From Lachnoclostridium sp. UBA1781 (GTDB lineage Bacteria > Bacillota > Clostridia > Lachnospirales > Lachnospiraceae), in NCBI GenBank assembly GCA_002315495.1, contig DCGJ01000139.1:1-22509 (forward strand): a DNA stretch of 22,509 bases. Direction: 5' to 3'. Below the pieces are notes generated by a model. The model saw nothing but the letters and a program-made list of their open reading frames with translations, did not search any database and was not told the DNA's origin. Positions 15,569 to 22,509 of the stretch are shown here, piece by piece. The number at the start of each line of letters is the position of its first letter. Position 1 is the first letter of the stretch. Position numbers and translations under genes: made by a program.

Positions 15569-17926
15569 TTATTCCACGTTCTTCAGCGCTTCACTCTTTC
15601 GGATTCTTCCGATCTTTATAAACATACAAGCGGAAACAAGGACAAAGCATACTGCAGTAATCAGTGCCGTGTATACATAGCAGGATTTCGATACAATGTA
15701 AGGAAGGTATCCGCTCATCTGTGTATACAGATATCCTTCAAACAACCAACGCAGAGTGATATCCGTTACCGGAATTGTAATCAGAATCGATAAGAATACG
15801 ACAATTCCGGTCATCACCAGATATAGTCCGGCGATTTCCTTATCCTTAAATCCAAGTATCTTTGTCATCGCGATGGACTGCGCATTTTTCTCAATCACCT
15901 GTTTTGTCATCAGATACATCAGTAAGGAAAGCATGATTGCACCAAAATACTTAAATAGCTTCATAAAGGACCCAACCGATTGCATCATCTGGTCCGAAAG
16001 CTTTGTAAGATCGCTTTCCGTTATAACGGAAACAATATCGTCCGAAGCAATATCCGTGATTTCTTTATTACTAAAATAGCCGGTAAAGTAATCATCCTTT
16101 TTATCAAACGTCTCATTATACTCGTCTCGATTCATGAAGATCGCAAGCGCCGCGCTGTATGGATACGAGTCCGCAACAACGAATTCGTATTTTTTATCGT
16201 TGTACGAATCCTGAAGCGTGAGGGTGTCTCCCTTTTTCAAGCCGTATTTTTTCATGATTCCTTCAGAAACGAATACCTTTCCTTCCGGAATACTCTTAGT
16301 GATATAAGAAGCATTCTCCTCTATTCCGTAAATGCTGATTTCATCCGTTAAGTATCCCTCAAGAGAGATTTCAAGTGAGCCGATACAATATTTTTCTGCG
16401 CCCTCTGCAGACGTCTCCACCTGATTTATAAGCACATACTGGTAATCGCAAATCTTCTCGCTCACAATCAAGTCTGCATAATCAACCAGTAACGGGCCAA
16501 ACATAAAGCCGAAGATGGCAATGAGTCCGCCGAACATAATTCCGAACGCGAGCGTAATGTAAGCGGATATATTCTGGAACAGAATACGCAGGCGGAATCT
16601 CGTTAAGAACGGCATTTTCTTGTTCAAAAGAACTGCTCTTCTCTTCTTTTTCTTCGCAAGGTCACGTCTCAGGAAACGAATCGGAGACAGTTTCATCTTA
16701 CGAATCAGCATATACAAATTAATAGCTGTCATAATCACCAGAGGAACAACCGTTGTAATAAGAAAAGCCTCTGAATTAAATACCGATTCGTAGGTTGCGA
16801 GAGAAAAGCTGTTATAGAACACGCCCTTCATATACTCAACAAAAATCGTATATCCCAAAACATTACCAATCAGTGCAGCAATAATCGTAACCAAAGTAGG
16901 CATGAACAGATAATGCCGTACCAGTTCTCCTCTCGAAAAGCCGGAAGCCCTCAGCGTTCCGATGACACCTGCTTCGTTCTGAATCGAGGAAGAAATATTA
17001 ACCGCGAATACAAATGCGAGGATCACCGTAACTATATAATCAAACAGGATGAACGTAGGCTTATCACCCTTCATATCATCCATGCAGAAGGTGACTGCCT
17101 TGTTCTGGTATTTCGGAACATAGCTTTCTACCATCAGCAAATCCTCTTCGTTAAATTCAATCGTGGAGGGATCCAGTCCATTTTCATAGGCAGCTTCCAT
17201 CTCCGCCTTTACCAGATTCTCGTTGTAGGATCGAAGAACCTTTTCAAGAGTCTTCATCAGTTCCTCCGAGCGATTGCTTTCATCCTTCTCATCGCTGACA
17301 GACTCTGTATATTTCCAGGCATAATTTGCGGAAACAAGCTTGCTGTTTATCGCAGCATAGCCTTCCGGTGTCATCTCGGCAACACCAAACAGCTGCGCAT
17401 TGAACATCATGTCCGTATTCTTTTCAAACAGGCAGTTATAATCCACAAGTGCGACATAGCCCGTAACCTTAATTACGTTTCCGTTTAGGGTAATCGTATC
17501 GCCGATGTTAATGTTGTTGTTCTCGGCAAACATTCGGTCAAGCGCGATTTCATTCTCCGCGGCCGGCATGTTTCCTTCCATCAGGCAGCTGCGATCAACC
17601 TCTGTTCGGGTCTGAAAGATGCGAAGCTTTGCTCCGTTCGCACCAATGTCTTCCTCCTGATATTCCAGGTTATAAAAGGTGAGATTTGCCGCATTTTCAA
17701 TCTCTTGCAGAACTTCCTTAGGCGGAGTCTGCGAAAAGGTAATATGACCATCTTCGATATTGTATTTCTCCCAGCCCTCATAAAACGTCTTTTCAATGCT
17801 GTCCGCTGCCACCAGATAACCGGAAACCAGTCCGACGAGCATAATCATAAAGAGGGAAATGGCCAGGTATTTTCCGAAGTCTCTTCGAAGCTCTCTTATA
17901 TATCTTTTTCGTAAAGGATTTCTCAT
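15569..17926 (-). CDS. ABC transporter permease, FtsX/MacB type
   Basis: 785 residues with the duplicated FtsX layout. An N-terminal helix follows the basic start (MRNPLRKRYIRELRRDF, helix about 19-41). A large extracytoplasmic domain spans about 45-290. Three helices follow (about 292-415), then a basic loop (KKKKRR), a second helix and extracytoplasmic domain (about 455-680), and three C-terminal helices. The FtsX core is visible as ITKILGFKDKEIAGLYL-like sequence near 705-725 and as GVIGTLRASGFSRGELVRHY near 320-340. Such permeases pair with MacB-like ATPases in peptide, lipid or antibiotic-sensing export; the substrate is unknown. The ATG follows the ATPase stop by 12 bp with GGGGGGAGG upstream, so the two form an operon. 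Confidence 0.9.
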   Translation of the reverse strand: MRNPLRKRYIRELRRDFGKYLAISLFMIMLVGLVSGYLVAADSIEKTFYEGWEKYNIEDGHITFSQTPPKEVLQEIENAANLTFYNLEYQEEDIGANGAKLRIFQTRTEVDRSCLMEGNMPAAENEIALDRMFAENNNINIGDTITLNGNVIKVTGYVALVDYNCLFEKNTDMMFNAQLFGVAEMTPEGYAAINSKLVSANYAWKYTESVSDEKDESNRSEELMKTLEKVLRSYNENLVKAEMEAAYENGLDPSTIEFNEEDLLMVESYVPKYQNKAVTFCMDDMKGDKPTFILFDYIVTVILAFVFAVNISSSIQNEAGVIGTLRASGFSRGELVRHYLFMPTLVTIIAALIGNVLGYTIFVEYMKGVFYNSFSLATYESVFNSEAFLITTVVPLVIMTAINLYMLIRKMKLSPIRFLRRDLAKKKKRRAVLLNKKMPFLTRFRLRILFQNISAYITLAFGIMFGGLIAIFGFMFGPLLVDYADLIVSEKICDYQYVLINQVETSAEGAEKYCIGSLEISLEGYLTDEISIYGIEENASYITKSIPEGKVFVSEGIMKKYGLKKGDTLTLQDSYNDKKYEFVVADSYPYSAALAIFMNRDEYNETFDKKDDYFTGYFSNKEITDIASDDIVSVITESDLTKLSDQMMQSVGSFMKLFKYFGAIMLSLLMYLMTKQVIEKNAQSIAMTKILGFKDKEIAGLYLVMTGIVVFLSILITIPVTDITLRWLFEGYLYTQMSGYLPYIVSKSCYVYTALITAVCFVLVSACMFIKIGRIRKSEALKNVE

Positions 17927-17938
17927 AAGCCTCCCCCC

Positions 17939-18637
17939 TTACCAATCGAGTTCTTCAGCAGAAAGCTTATTCTCGTTTTTATAATTTCTTCTTACCTTTC
18001 CGTCTCGCAAGGTCACTACTCTGTCAGCCATATTGCGGATGGCATCATTGTGCGTTACCATGATAATGGTATTGCCGTACTTTTTATTGATATCTTCGAG
18101 AAGCTTAAGAATCTCTTTGGAGGTATTGTAATCAAGTGCACCTGTCGGTTCATCGCACAAAAGAATGTCCGGATTCTTAACGATTGCACGACCGATGGAG
18201 CAGCGCTGCTGCTGACCACCCGACAGCTGACTGGGAAGCTTGTGTCGATGCTCGAAAAGACCCAGTGTATGTAACAGCTCTTCCGTATCGAGAGGATGAT
18301 CACTGAGATAAGCGCCCACCTCGATGTTCTCCCGAATATTAAGGTTCGGAATCAGATTATACATCTGAAAGACATAACCGAGATGCTTTCTTCGATATTG
18401 CGTTAGACCCTTTTCATTCATGTTGGCGGTCTTCTCACCGTCAATTGCGATGTATCCGTCATCAGCATCATCAATTCCGCCGATAATATTAAGCAGGGTA
18501 GATTTACCGGAGCCGGAAGGCCCAAGCAGCACACAGATTTCGCCCTTTTCGATTTCAATATCGATTCCCTTGAGCACCTCCACACGGCTCTCGCCTTCAC
18601 CAAAATGCTTCTTCAAATTGCTAATCTCAATAAACAC
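17939..18637 (-). CDS. ABC transporter ATP-binding protein, MacB/LolD type
   Basis: About 232 residues with a complete nucleotide-binding domain: Walker A GPSGSGKST, Q-loop FQMYNLIPNL, signature LSGGQQQR, Walker B ILLCDEPTGALD and H-loop VTHN. It powers the FtsX-type permease encoded 12 bp downstream. I place the start at GTG 18635-18637 because AAGGAGG lies eight bases before it. An in-frame ATG at 18661 would add eight residues, but it has no ribosome binding site and its codon lies inside the operator dyad. Function beyond export or lipid/peptide handling cannot be read. Confidence 0.9.
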   Translation of the reverse strand: MFIEISNLKKHFGEGESRVEVLKGIDIEIEKGEICVLLGPSGSGKSTLLNIIGGIDDADDGYIAIDGEKTANMNEKGLTQYRRKHLGYVFQMYNLIPNLNIRENIEVGAYLSDHPLDTEELLHTLGLFEHRHKLPSQLSGGQQQRCSIGRAIVKNPDILLCDEPTGALDYNTSKEILKLLEDINKKYGNTIIMVTHNDAIRNMADRVVTLRDGKVRRNYKNENKLSAEELDW

Positions 18638-18658
18638 GGTATTTGCCTCCTTGTTTCT

Positions 18659-18680
18659 CATATGAGCATTTGTTCATATG
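18659..18680. promoter_or_regulatory. Operator-like dyad at the ABC operon start site
   Basis: CATATGA (18659-18665) and TCATATG (18674-18680) form a perfect 7-bp inverted repeat with an 8-bp gap. Read as a 9-2-9 palindrome (ATATGAGCA-TT-TGTTCATAT) it has a single mismatch, the shape of ArsR/SmtB-family metal-sensor operators. It overlaps the predicted transcription start, so a repressor bound here should block the promoter. No ArsR-type gene is in the window; TetR or another family remains possible. Confidence 0.6.
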
Positions 18681-18683
18681 TTC

Positions 18684-18711
18684 ATTATACTTTGAATTCT
18701 TCCCTTGTCAA
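18684..18711 (-). promoter_or_regulatory. Strong sigma-A promoter of the ABC transporter operon
   Basis: Minus-strand TTGACA (18706-18711) and TATAAT (18684-18689), both perfect, are separated by 16 bp. No terminator separates it from the upstream HMA gene, so readthrough from that operon is also possible. Confidence 0.85.
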
Positions 18712-18741
18712 TACATTTCTTTCACTTTCCCGGATTTCTAC

Positions 18742-19089
18742 CTAGATGAGCTCAGCTCCATATCCGCGTTTTTTTAACTTCTCCATGATTGCTTCTATAT
18801 CCACCTCTGTTTCGCAAAGCACGATCGCCTGTCCCCTCTTCAGATTCACTCTTCCCGCAGCCCCATCAAAATCATTGATGATTTCGGTTACGGTATTTTC
18901 GCAGTGCTTACAGTGCATTCCGTCAATTTTCAGAAGGTGTCTCTCTGTTACCCTCGAAAGCTTCTTCTTTCGCACAGGTGTAGCGGAACCTCCGCAACAG
19001 GCCCCTTCCCCCTTGAAATGCTTCACTGTCTCTTTAATCCCATAGAAGAAGCAGAGTAGCAGAATGAAAATGATGATATAGTTTGACAT
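18742..19089 (-). CDS. Membrane-anchored HMA (heavy-metal-associated) protein
   Basis: 115 residues. One N-terminal membrane helix (about 3-19) is followed by a CCGG cluster (31-34), a basic linker, and a CopZ-like HMA domain (about 50-115) whose metal loop reads GMHCKHCE with C60 and C63. HMA domains bind and hand over soft metals such as Cu(I) or Zn(II) and sometimes act with P1B ATPases. Here the gene lies 81 bp downstream of the P1B ATPase, so it is a likely partner at the membrane. The ATG at 19087-19089 has AGGAGG 13 bases upstream, a long spacing. An earlier in-frame start at 19152 would lie in a hairpin and is less likely. Confidence 0.85.
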   Translation of the reverse strand: MSNYIIIFILLLCFFYGIKETVKHFKGEGACCGGSATPVRKKKLSRVTERHLLKIDGMHCKHCENTVTEIINDFDGAAGRVNLKRGQAIVLCETEVDIEAIMEKLKKRGYGAELI

Positions 19090-19107
19090 CGTTGAAACAA
19101 ACCTCCT

Positions 19108-19123
19108 GTTAGCCTGCGCTAAC
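19108..19123. promoter_or_regulatory. Palindrome GTTAGC-CTGC-GCTAAC upstream of the HMA gene
   Basis: A perfect 6-4-6 inverted repeat directly before the AGGAGG of the HMA gene. The half sites recall DtxR/IdeR boxes (TTAG...CTAA), but the spacing is wider than the usual consensus. It could equally be an RNA hairpin next to the ribosome binding site. No clear -35/-10 lies beside it. Confidence 0.35.
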
Positions 19124-19134
19124 CATTGTTCTAT

Positions 19135-19168
19135 ATATAAGTCACCCACCATATCGGGTGACTTATAT
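19135..19168 (-). terminator. Intercistronic hairpin after the P-type ATPase gene
   Basis: ATATAAGTCACCC (19135-19147) pairs perfectly over 13 bp with 19156-19168 around an 8-nt loop, starting 3 bp past the ATPase stop. On neither strand is it followed by a true T run (ATATATAG on minus), so partial termination or mRNA stabilisation of the upstream genes is more likely than full termination. Confidence 0.55.
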
Positions 19169-19170
19169 GA

Positions 19171-21273
19171 TTATCTCTTTGTGTCGCTATTAAGTAATCC
19201 GGTTGTGCTTTTTACACCCGTTAAAATTGTTGACCCATTATGCAATAAAGCCGAAGATGATGGTGTTAACACCCCTGTCAGTCCAAGCGCAATCAAGGTT
19301 GAATTAAAGCCAACGATAAATCGATAATTACCTTTAATTCGGTCCATCAAAGCCCTGCTGATTCTTCTAAGAACAACAAGCGAATCCAAGTTCTCGGACG
19401 AGATGGTAATATCCGCTATTTCCTTTGCAATCGAAGCTCCCGATTCAATGGCAATCCCTACGTCTGCTTCCGATAAAGCCGGAGAGTCGTTTACACCATC
19501 TCCAACCATAATCACCTTGTGCCCCAGGTCACGCATTTTCTTAACAAACAATGCTTTATCTTCCGGAAGTACTTCTGCCTGAAACTCGTCGATTCCCAGG
19601 GCATTTGCTACATTTTTAGCGGTCTTCTTATTGTCGCCGGTCATCATACAGATATTTGTAAATCCCAGCTTATGAAGCGTTTTGATGGTTTCCTTTGCTT
19701 CTGTTCGAACAGGATCGAAAATGCATAAAACCGCCGCAAGCTTCCCATCAATGGCCAAAAACACTCTGGAGTATTCTTCCTTTATTTCCTTGAGTTTGTA
19801 GGCTTCATTTTCAGGAATAACAGCACCTTCGTCTTCCATAACAAAATGGTAGCTGCCGATGACCGCCTTCTTATTTCCGAGGTGGCTACTGACTCCGTGT
19901 GCCACAATATATTCCACTTCGGTATGTAATTCGTCGTGCCTTAAATCTCTTTCAAGCGCTCCGTTTACAATCGCATTTGCAACCGAATGCGGATAGTGCT
20001 CCTCGAGGCAGGCCGCAATTCTAAGCATCTCATTTGCATCCTCTCCGCCAAAGGTTACCACATCCATAAGCTTCGGTGTAGCATAGGTCAGGGTTCCGGT
20101 CTTATCAAAAATGATGGTATCCGCCTCGGATACGATTTCCATGAATTTACCGCCCTTAATGGCAATCCCATAGTTTCTGGCTTCCTTAATTGCAGATAGG
20201 ACGGCAAGTGGCATGGATAATTTCATCGCGCACGAATAATCCACCATAAGAAAGGATAACGCTTTGGTCAGATTCCTTGTAAATGCGGCCGTAAGTCCAA
20301 AGCCCAAGAAACTATAAGGTACTAACGAATCCGCCAGACGATATGCCTTTTCCTCGGTATCTGACTTAAGCCGTTCCGACTCCTCTATCATATGAACAAT
20401 CTGATCGTACTTTCCTGTACCCGATTTTCTGGTTACCTCGACAATAGCCTGCCCTTCCTCCACAACGGTTCCGGCGTATACATACCCACTCTCCGTCTTT
20501 GTGACAGGTTCTGCTTCTCCGGTCATAGTGGACTGATTCACGGTAATTTCTCCGGAGAAAACCTTTCCATCCAAAGGAATAATATCACTTGTCCTGACAA
20601 TCACATAATCTCCGACATCTACCTGATGGACTGATACCCGGATCTCACTGTCCCCGCTTTTCAGCCAAACCTTATCAATATTAAGTGACATCGCTCTTGC
20701 CAGGTCCCCGATGGATTTCTTACGCGTCCATTCTTCCAAGATCTCTCCGGTTTCTAACAGGAACATAATGGAGGAGGCCGTCGAATAATCGCCTCTGAGA
20801 ACAGACGCGGCAATCGCGATTCCGTCAAGGGTTTCTACCTTCAGCTTACCGCCAAGAATTGCTTTCGTTGCACGAATCAGAAACGGAATGCTTTTTACAT
20901 ACGTTTTCAGTTTTCTGACATTGATTGGTAGCACCAGCTTCGACAGATTATGAAGAAGCACCTTTATGACCAGTTTCTCTTGGTACTCGCGATTCAGCTC
21001 TCGTCCCGTATTCTCGGGAACAAGTGCCACTACTTCCTCACTGGTTTCATCGTATTCGAAAAGAGCTCTATCCAGCACGGCTTTCTTCTCAACCTCATTG
21101 CTTCGGAAAGAAATCACCGCATTTCCCGTTCTCTCGTCAACGGAAGCCTCGCGCACCTCGGGAATATTCTTCAGGTAATACTCCAACACATCTGCCTGTC
21201 TCATTGACATATGAAGAATCGGGATTTTGATACGTATCCTTCTCTCCGATTCATGTAAAATGACGTATCGCAT
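19171..21273 (-). CDS. P1B-type metal-transporting ATPase with SCA membrane motif (P1B-6-like)
   Basis: 700 residues. The N-terminal ~75 residues look like a degenerate HMA domain with no CxxC. The actuator motif TMTGEAEP (249-256), the membrane metal motif DYSCAMKLSMPLA (345-357), the phosphorylation site DKTGTLT (390-396), an HP-type loop HYPHSVANAI (about 426-435), MTGDN and the hinge VGDGVNDSPAL follow in order. The usual CPC/SPC is replaced by SCA, which in the P1B scheme marks subgroup 6, the group of ferrosome FezB proteins. It would pump a metal, perhaps iron, across a membrane. The ATG lies one base after the stop of the small protein gene, so translation is coupled. The metal is inferred. 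Confidence 0.9.
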   Translation of the reverse strand: MRYVILHESERRIRIKIPILHMSMRQADVLEYYLKNIPEVREASVDERTGNAVISFRSNEVEKKAVLDRALFEYDETSEEVVALVPENTGRELNREYQEKLVIKVLLHNLSKLVLPINVRKLKTYVKSIPFLIRATKAILGGKLKVETLDGIAIAASVLRGDYSTASSIMFLLETGEILEEWTRKKSIGDLARAMSLNIDKVWLKSGDSEIRVSVHQVDVGDYVIVRTSDIIPLDGKVFSGEITVNQSTMTGEAEPVTKTESGYVYAGTVVEEGQAIVEVTRKSGTGKYDQIVHMIEESERLKSDTEEKAYRLADSLVPYSFLGFGLTAAFTRNLTKALSFLMVDYSCAMKLSMPLAVLSAIKEARNYGIAIKGGKFMEIVSEADTIIFDKTGTLTYATPKLMDVVTFGGEDANEMLRIAACLEEHYPHSVANAIVNGALERDLRHDELHTEVEYIVAHGVSSHLGNKKAVIGSYHFVMEDEGAVIPENEAYKLKEIKEEYSRVFLAIDGKLAAVLCIFDPVRTEAKETIKTLHKLGFTNICMMTGDNKKTAKNVANALGIDEFQAEVLPEDKALFVKKMRDLGHKVIMVGDGVNDSPALSEADVGIAIESGASIAKEIADITISSENLDSLVVLRRISRALMDRIKGNYRFIVGFNSTLIALGLTGVLTPSSSALLHNGSTILTGVKSTTGLLNSDTKR

Positions 21274-21274
21274 A

Positions 21275-21577
21275 CTACTCTGTCACTTCCGTCTGCTCGC
21301 CTTGTTCGTATTGCTCAAGAATTGCGCGCGCACGTGCGAGTTCCTGCTCCTTCTGCGCTTCATATCTCGTTTCGTTGATATCCTTTGCATCTGCGTAAAT
21401 ATCACCGCAGTTTTCCTTCATATTAGCAGCGGTCTTCATGACGCTGTCCTTGCCTCTTAATACAGCGGCAGTACAATGCGTGTATGCTTTCTTTGCATCC
21501 TTACTTGAAAGCACTGCGACTCCTGCCGTTCCCATAAGAACTCCACCAAGAAATGTTACCAGTTTCCCGTACTTCAT
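21275..21577 (-). CDS. Small membrane-anchored protein (DUF6110-like) next to the P1B ATPase
   Basis: 100 residues. A short N-terminal hydrophobic segment rich in Gly and Ala (KLVTFLGGVLMGTAGVAVLSS, about 4-24) is followed by a conserved-looking DAKKAYTHCTAAVLRGKDSV and a charged, coiled-coil-prone tail (about 60-95). It resembles, from memory, the family labelled DUF6110 that occurs beside P-type ATPases; its function is not established. The ATG at 21575-21577 has AAGGAG nine bases upstream. Its stop lies one base before the ATPase ATG, which argues for stoichiometric, coupled production and a physical partnership. Confidence 0.75.
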   Translation of the reverse strand: MKYGKLVTFLGGVLMGTAGVAVLSSKDAKKAYTHCTAAVLRGKDSVMKTAANMKENCGDIYADAKDINETRYEAQKEQELARARAILEQYEQGEQTEVTE

Positions 21578-21602
21578 GCTTACTTTCTCCTTTTCTACTT
21601 CG

Positions 21603-22010
21603 TCAATAATTGTTTTGCATCCCGGCCATCTGCAGCTTTCCCATTTTCTCCAGAAATCCCCTGATTTTTCGGTAGGTTTCTTCCGAAATCGCGTGCTCAA
21701 TCCTACATGCATCTGCGATTGCGGTACTCTCACTTACCCCGATTTCACGAAACCACCCTGCAAAGAAATGGTCCTTTTCGTACAACTGCCCGGCCACCTC
21801 GCTCCCATACTCCGTTAGGAGAATTCGCCAGTCATCCCGACTGACGAATCCTTCCTGTTCGAGTTTTTTTAGAGCAATACAGGTGCTGGATTTTGATACA
21901 CCCAGCTGTTTTGTCACGTCCATATTTCTACAGACGCCATATTTTTTGATTGCCGCATATACGGCCTTCAGATAATCTTCTTTCGATCTGCTGATTTTCT
22001 TCTGATCCAT
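21603..22010 (-). CDS. DtxR/MntR-family metal-dependent repressor, iron-type
   Basis: 135 residues. An N-terminal winged helix (about 5-75, with DVTKQLGVSKSSTCIALKKL as the recognition helix region) is followed by the dimerisation/metal domain. Putative ligands are E11/D12 near the N-terminus, H81, and the cluster DACRIEHAISE with C102, E105 and H106. The Cys in that cluster is the DtxR/IdeR arrangement rather than that of MntR, which suggests Fe(II) sensing. It has no C-terminal SH3 domain (short form). It probably represses the FeoB operon in which it sits when iron is sufficient. AAGGAG lies five bases before the ATG. Confidence 0.9.
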   Translation of the reverse strand: MDQKKISRSKEDYLKAVYAAIKKYGVCRNMDVTKQLGVSKSSTCIALKKLEQEGFVSRDDWRILLTEYGSEVAGQLYEKDHFFAGWFREIGVSESTAIADACRIEHAISEETYRKIRGFLEKMGKLQMAGMQNNY

Positions 22011-22020
22011 ATCAGCTCCT

Positions 22021-22203
22021 TTACAAGGATGCGTGTCGGTTCTTCTCAGTCCCTCCTTTACAGGCACAAGACCTCGGGCAGGACCCATTTGCCGACATCG
22101 GACATCCGATGCATTTATTACCACGCTTTTTTTCTTTCCAGATGTAAATGCACGCCGAGCCCACAACCAGAAGCAACACAACAGCAATGATAAAATTCTC
22201 CAC
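22021..22203 (-). CDS. FeoB-associated Cys-rich membrane protein (second copy)
   Basis: 60 residues: one membrane helix (about 4-22), a basic WKEKKRGNK stop, then a Cys-rich tail (CIGCPM, SCPRSCAC; six Cys). It has the layout of FeoB partner proteins and directly follows a feoB end (10 bp). The start is GTG at 22201-22203, supported by GGGGG six bases upstream. It is shorter and less Cys-rich than the copy at 2021-2245. Confidence 0.85.
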   Translation of the reverse strand: MENFIIAVVLLLVVGSACIYIWKEKKRGNKCIGCPMSANGSCPRSCACKGGTEKNRHASL

Positions 22204-22213
22204 AGTTTTCCCC

Positions 22214-22509
22214 CTATGCTTTGCTCAATGCATATTCCGTATCAATCTGTCTGTTTGCTTTTGTAATCAAGCCAACAATAACAGCAGCAAATGCGATTAC
22301 AGCGATCAAACCGCCTACGAATCCGGCGCCAAGACTTCCGGTGGTAATCAAGGTTCCAATCTGGTATACAAGGAAACCAACGGTAAAGCCGGTCGCCAAC
22401 TGAAGACAGATGGCACCAAGCAACCACTTTCCGCTCTTAAGCTCAGAATTGAGTGCACCGATTGCGGCAAAGCAAGGTGGTGTATAAAGGTTGAACATAA
22501 GGTATGCAA
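22214..22509 (-). CDS. feoB: FeoB ferrous iron transporter, C-terminal end (runs off window)
   Basis: Only the last 98 residues or so are present and the gene continues past position 22509. The stretch AYLMFNLYTPPCFAAIGALN matches the conserved end of FeoB (MLFNLxxxPCFAAIGA), followed by two membrane helices (about GAICLQLATGFTVGFLVYQI and GFVGGLIAVIAFAAVIVGLI). An internal ATG at 22498 is not the real start. It heads the Cys-rich protein, DtxR and ATPase genes, all on the same strand with gaps of 10-25 bp. This is a second Feo system, distinct from the FeoA-FeoB fusion at 2328-4670. Confidence 0.88.
   Translation of the reverse strand, partial: AYLMFNLYTPPCFAAIGALNSELKSGKWLLGAICLQLATGFTVGFLVYQIGTLITTGSLGAGFVGGLIAVIAFAAVIVGLITKANRQIDTEYALSKA

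Noticed and set aside
19108..19123. Firm DtxR box call for the GTTAGC palindrome
   Set aside because: Half sites fit but the gap between them is wider than in the known consensus and no promoter boxes flank it, so only a tentative entry was kept.

Overview
The window looks like a chromosomal segment of an anaerobic Firmicute, most likely a Lachnospiraceae-type Clostridium. This is inferred from moderate GC, GGAGG-type ribosome binding sites, consensus sigma-A promoters and the protein families present. No rRNA, tRNA, CRISPR array, transposase or phage gene was seen.

Left edge (1-2020): the 5' part of a branched-chain aminotransferase gene (ilvE, minus) is divergent from thrH (HAD phosphoserine phosphatase/homoserine phosphotransferase, plus). 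thrH ends in a textbook terminator. About 550 bp of non-coding DNA follows, carrying a degenerate motif that recurs every 94-95 bp, plus hairpins.

Region 2021-10509 (all minus, read right to left) is one closely packed run of genes: a membrane-anchored stalk protein with an apparent 1-nt frameshift, an M6-type metalloprotease lipoprotein, a 93-aa orphan, a GNAT acetyltransferase, a large class I methyltransferase, a FeoA-FeoB fusion ferrous iron transporter, and a Cys-rich FeoB-associated membrane protein. Region 10734-15523 is a xylo-oligosaccharide locus. An AraC regulator (plus) is divergent from a GH120 beta-xylosidase and a GPH-family sugar symporter (minus), and the two transcription units share a palindromic -10 region.

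Region 15491-18711 is a two-gene MacB/FtsX-type ABC transporter (minus). It has a perfect-consensus promoter and a strong dyad operator at the predicted transcription start. Region 18742-22509 (minus) is a metal-homeostasis operon: the C-terminal end of a second FeoB, a second Cys-rich FeoB partner, a DtxR-family iron-type repressor, a small glycine-rich membrane-anchored protein, a P1B-type ATPase with an unusual SCA membrane motif, and a membrane-anchored HMA/CxxC protein. The SCA-motif ATPase, together with small membrane and HMA partners beside iron genes, resembles the fez loci that make ferrosome (iron storage) compartments. This is the most interesting hypothesis in the window.

Together the two Feo systems, the DtxR regulator and the ATPase suggest an organism that invests heavily in ferrous iron import and handling. 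The xylosidase locus points to a plant-fibre-rich gut or rumen niche. All calls come from reading the sequence and family knowledge. No database search was run.
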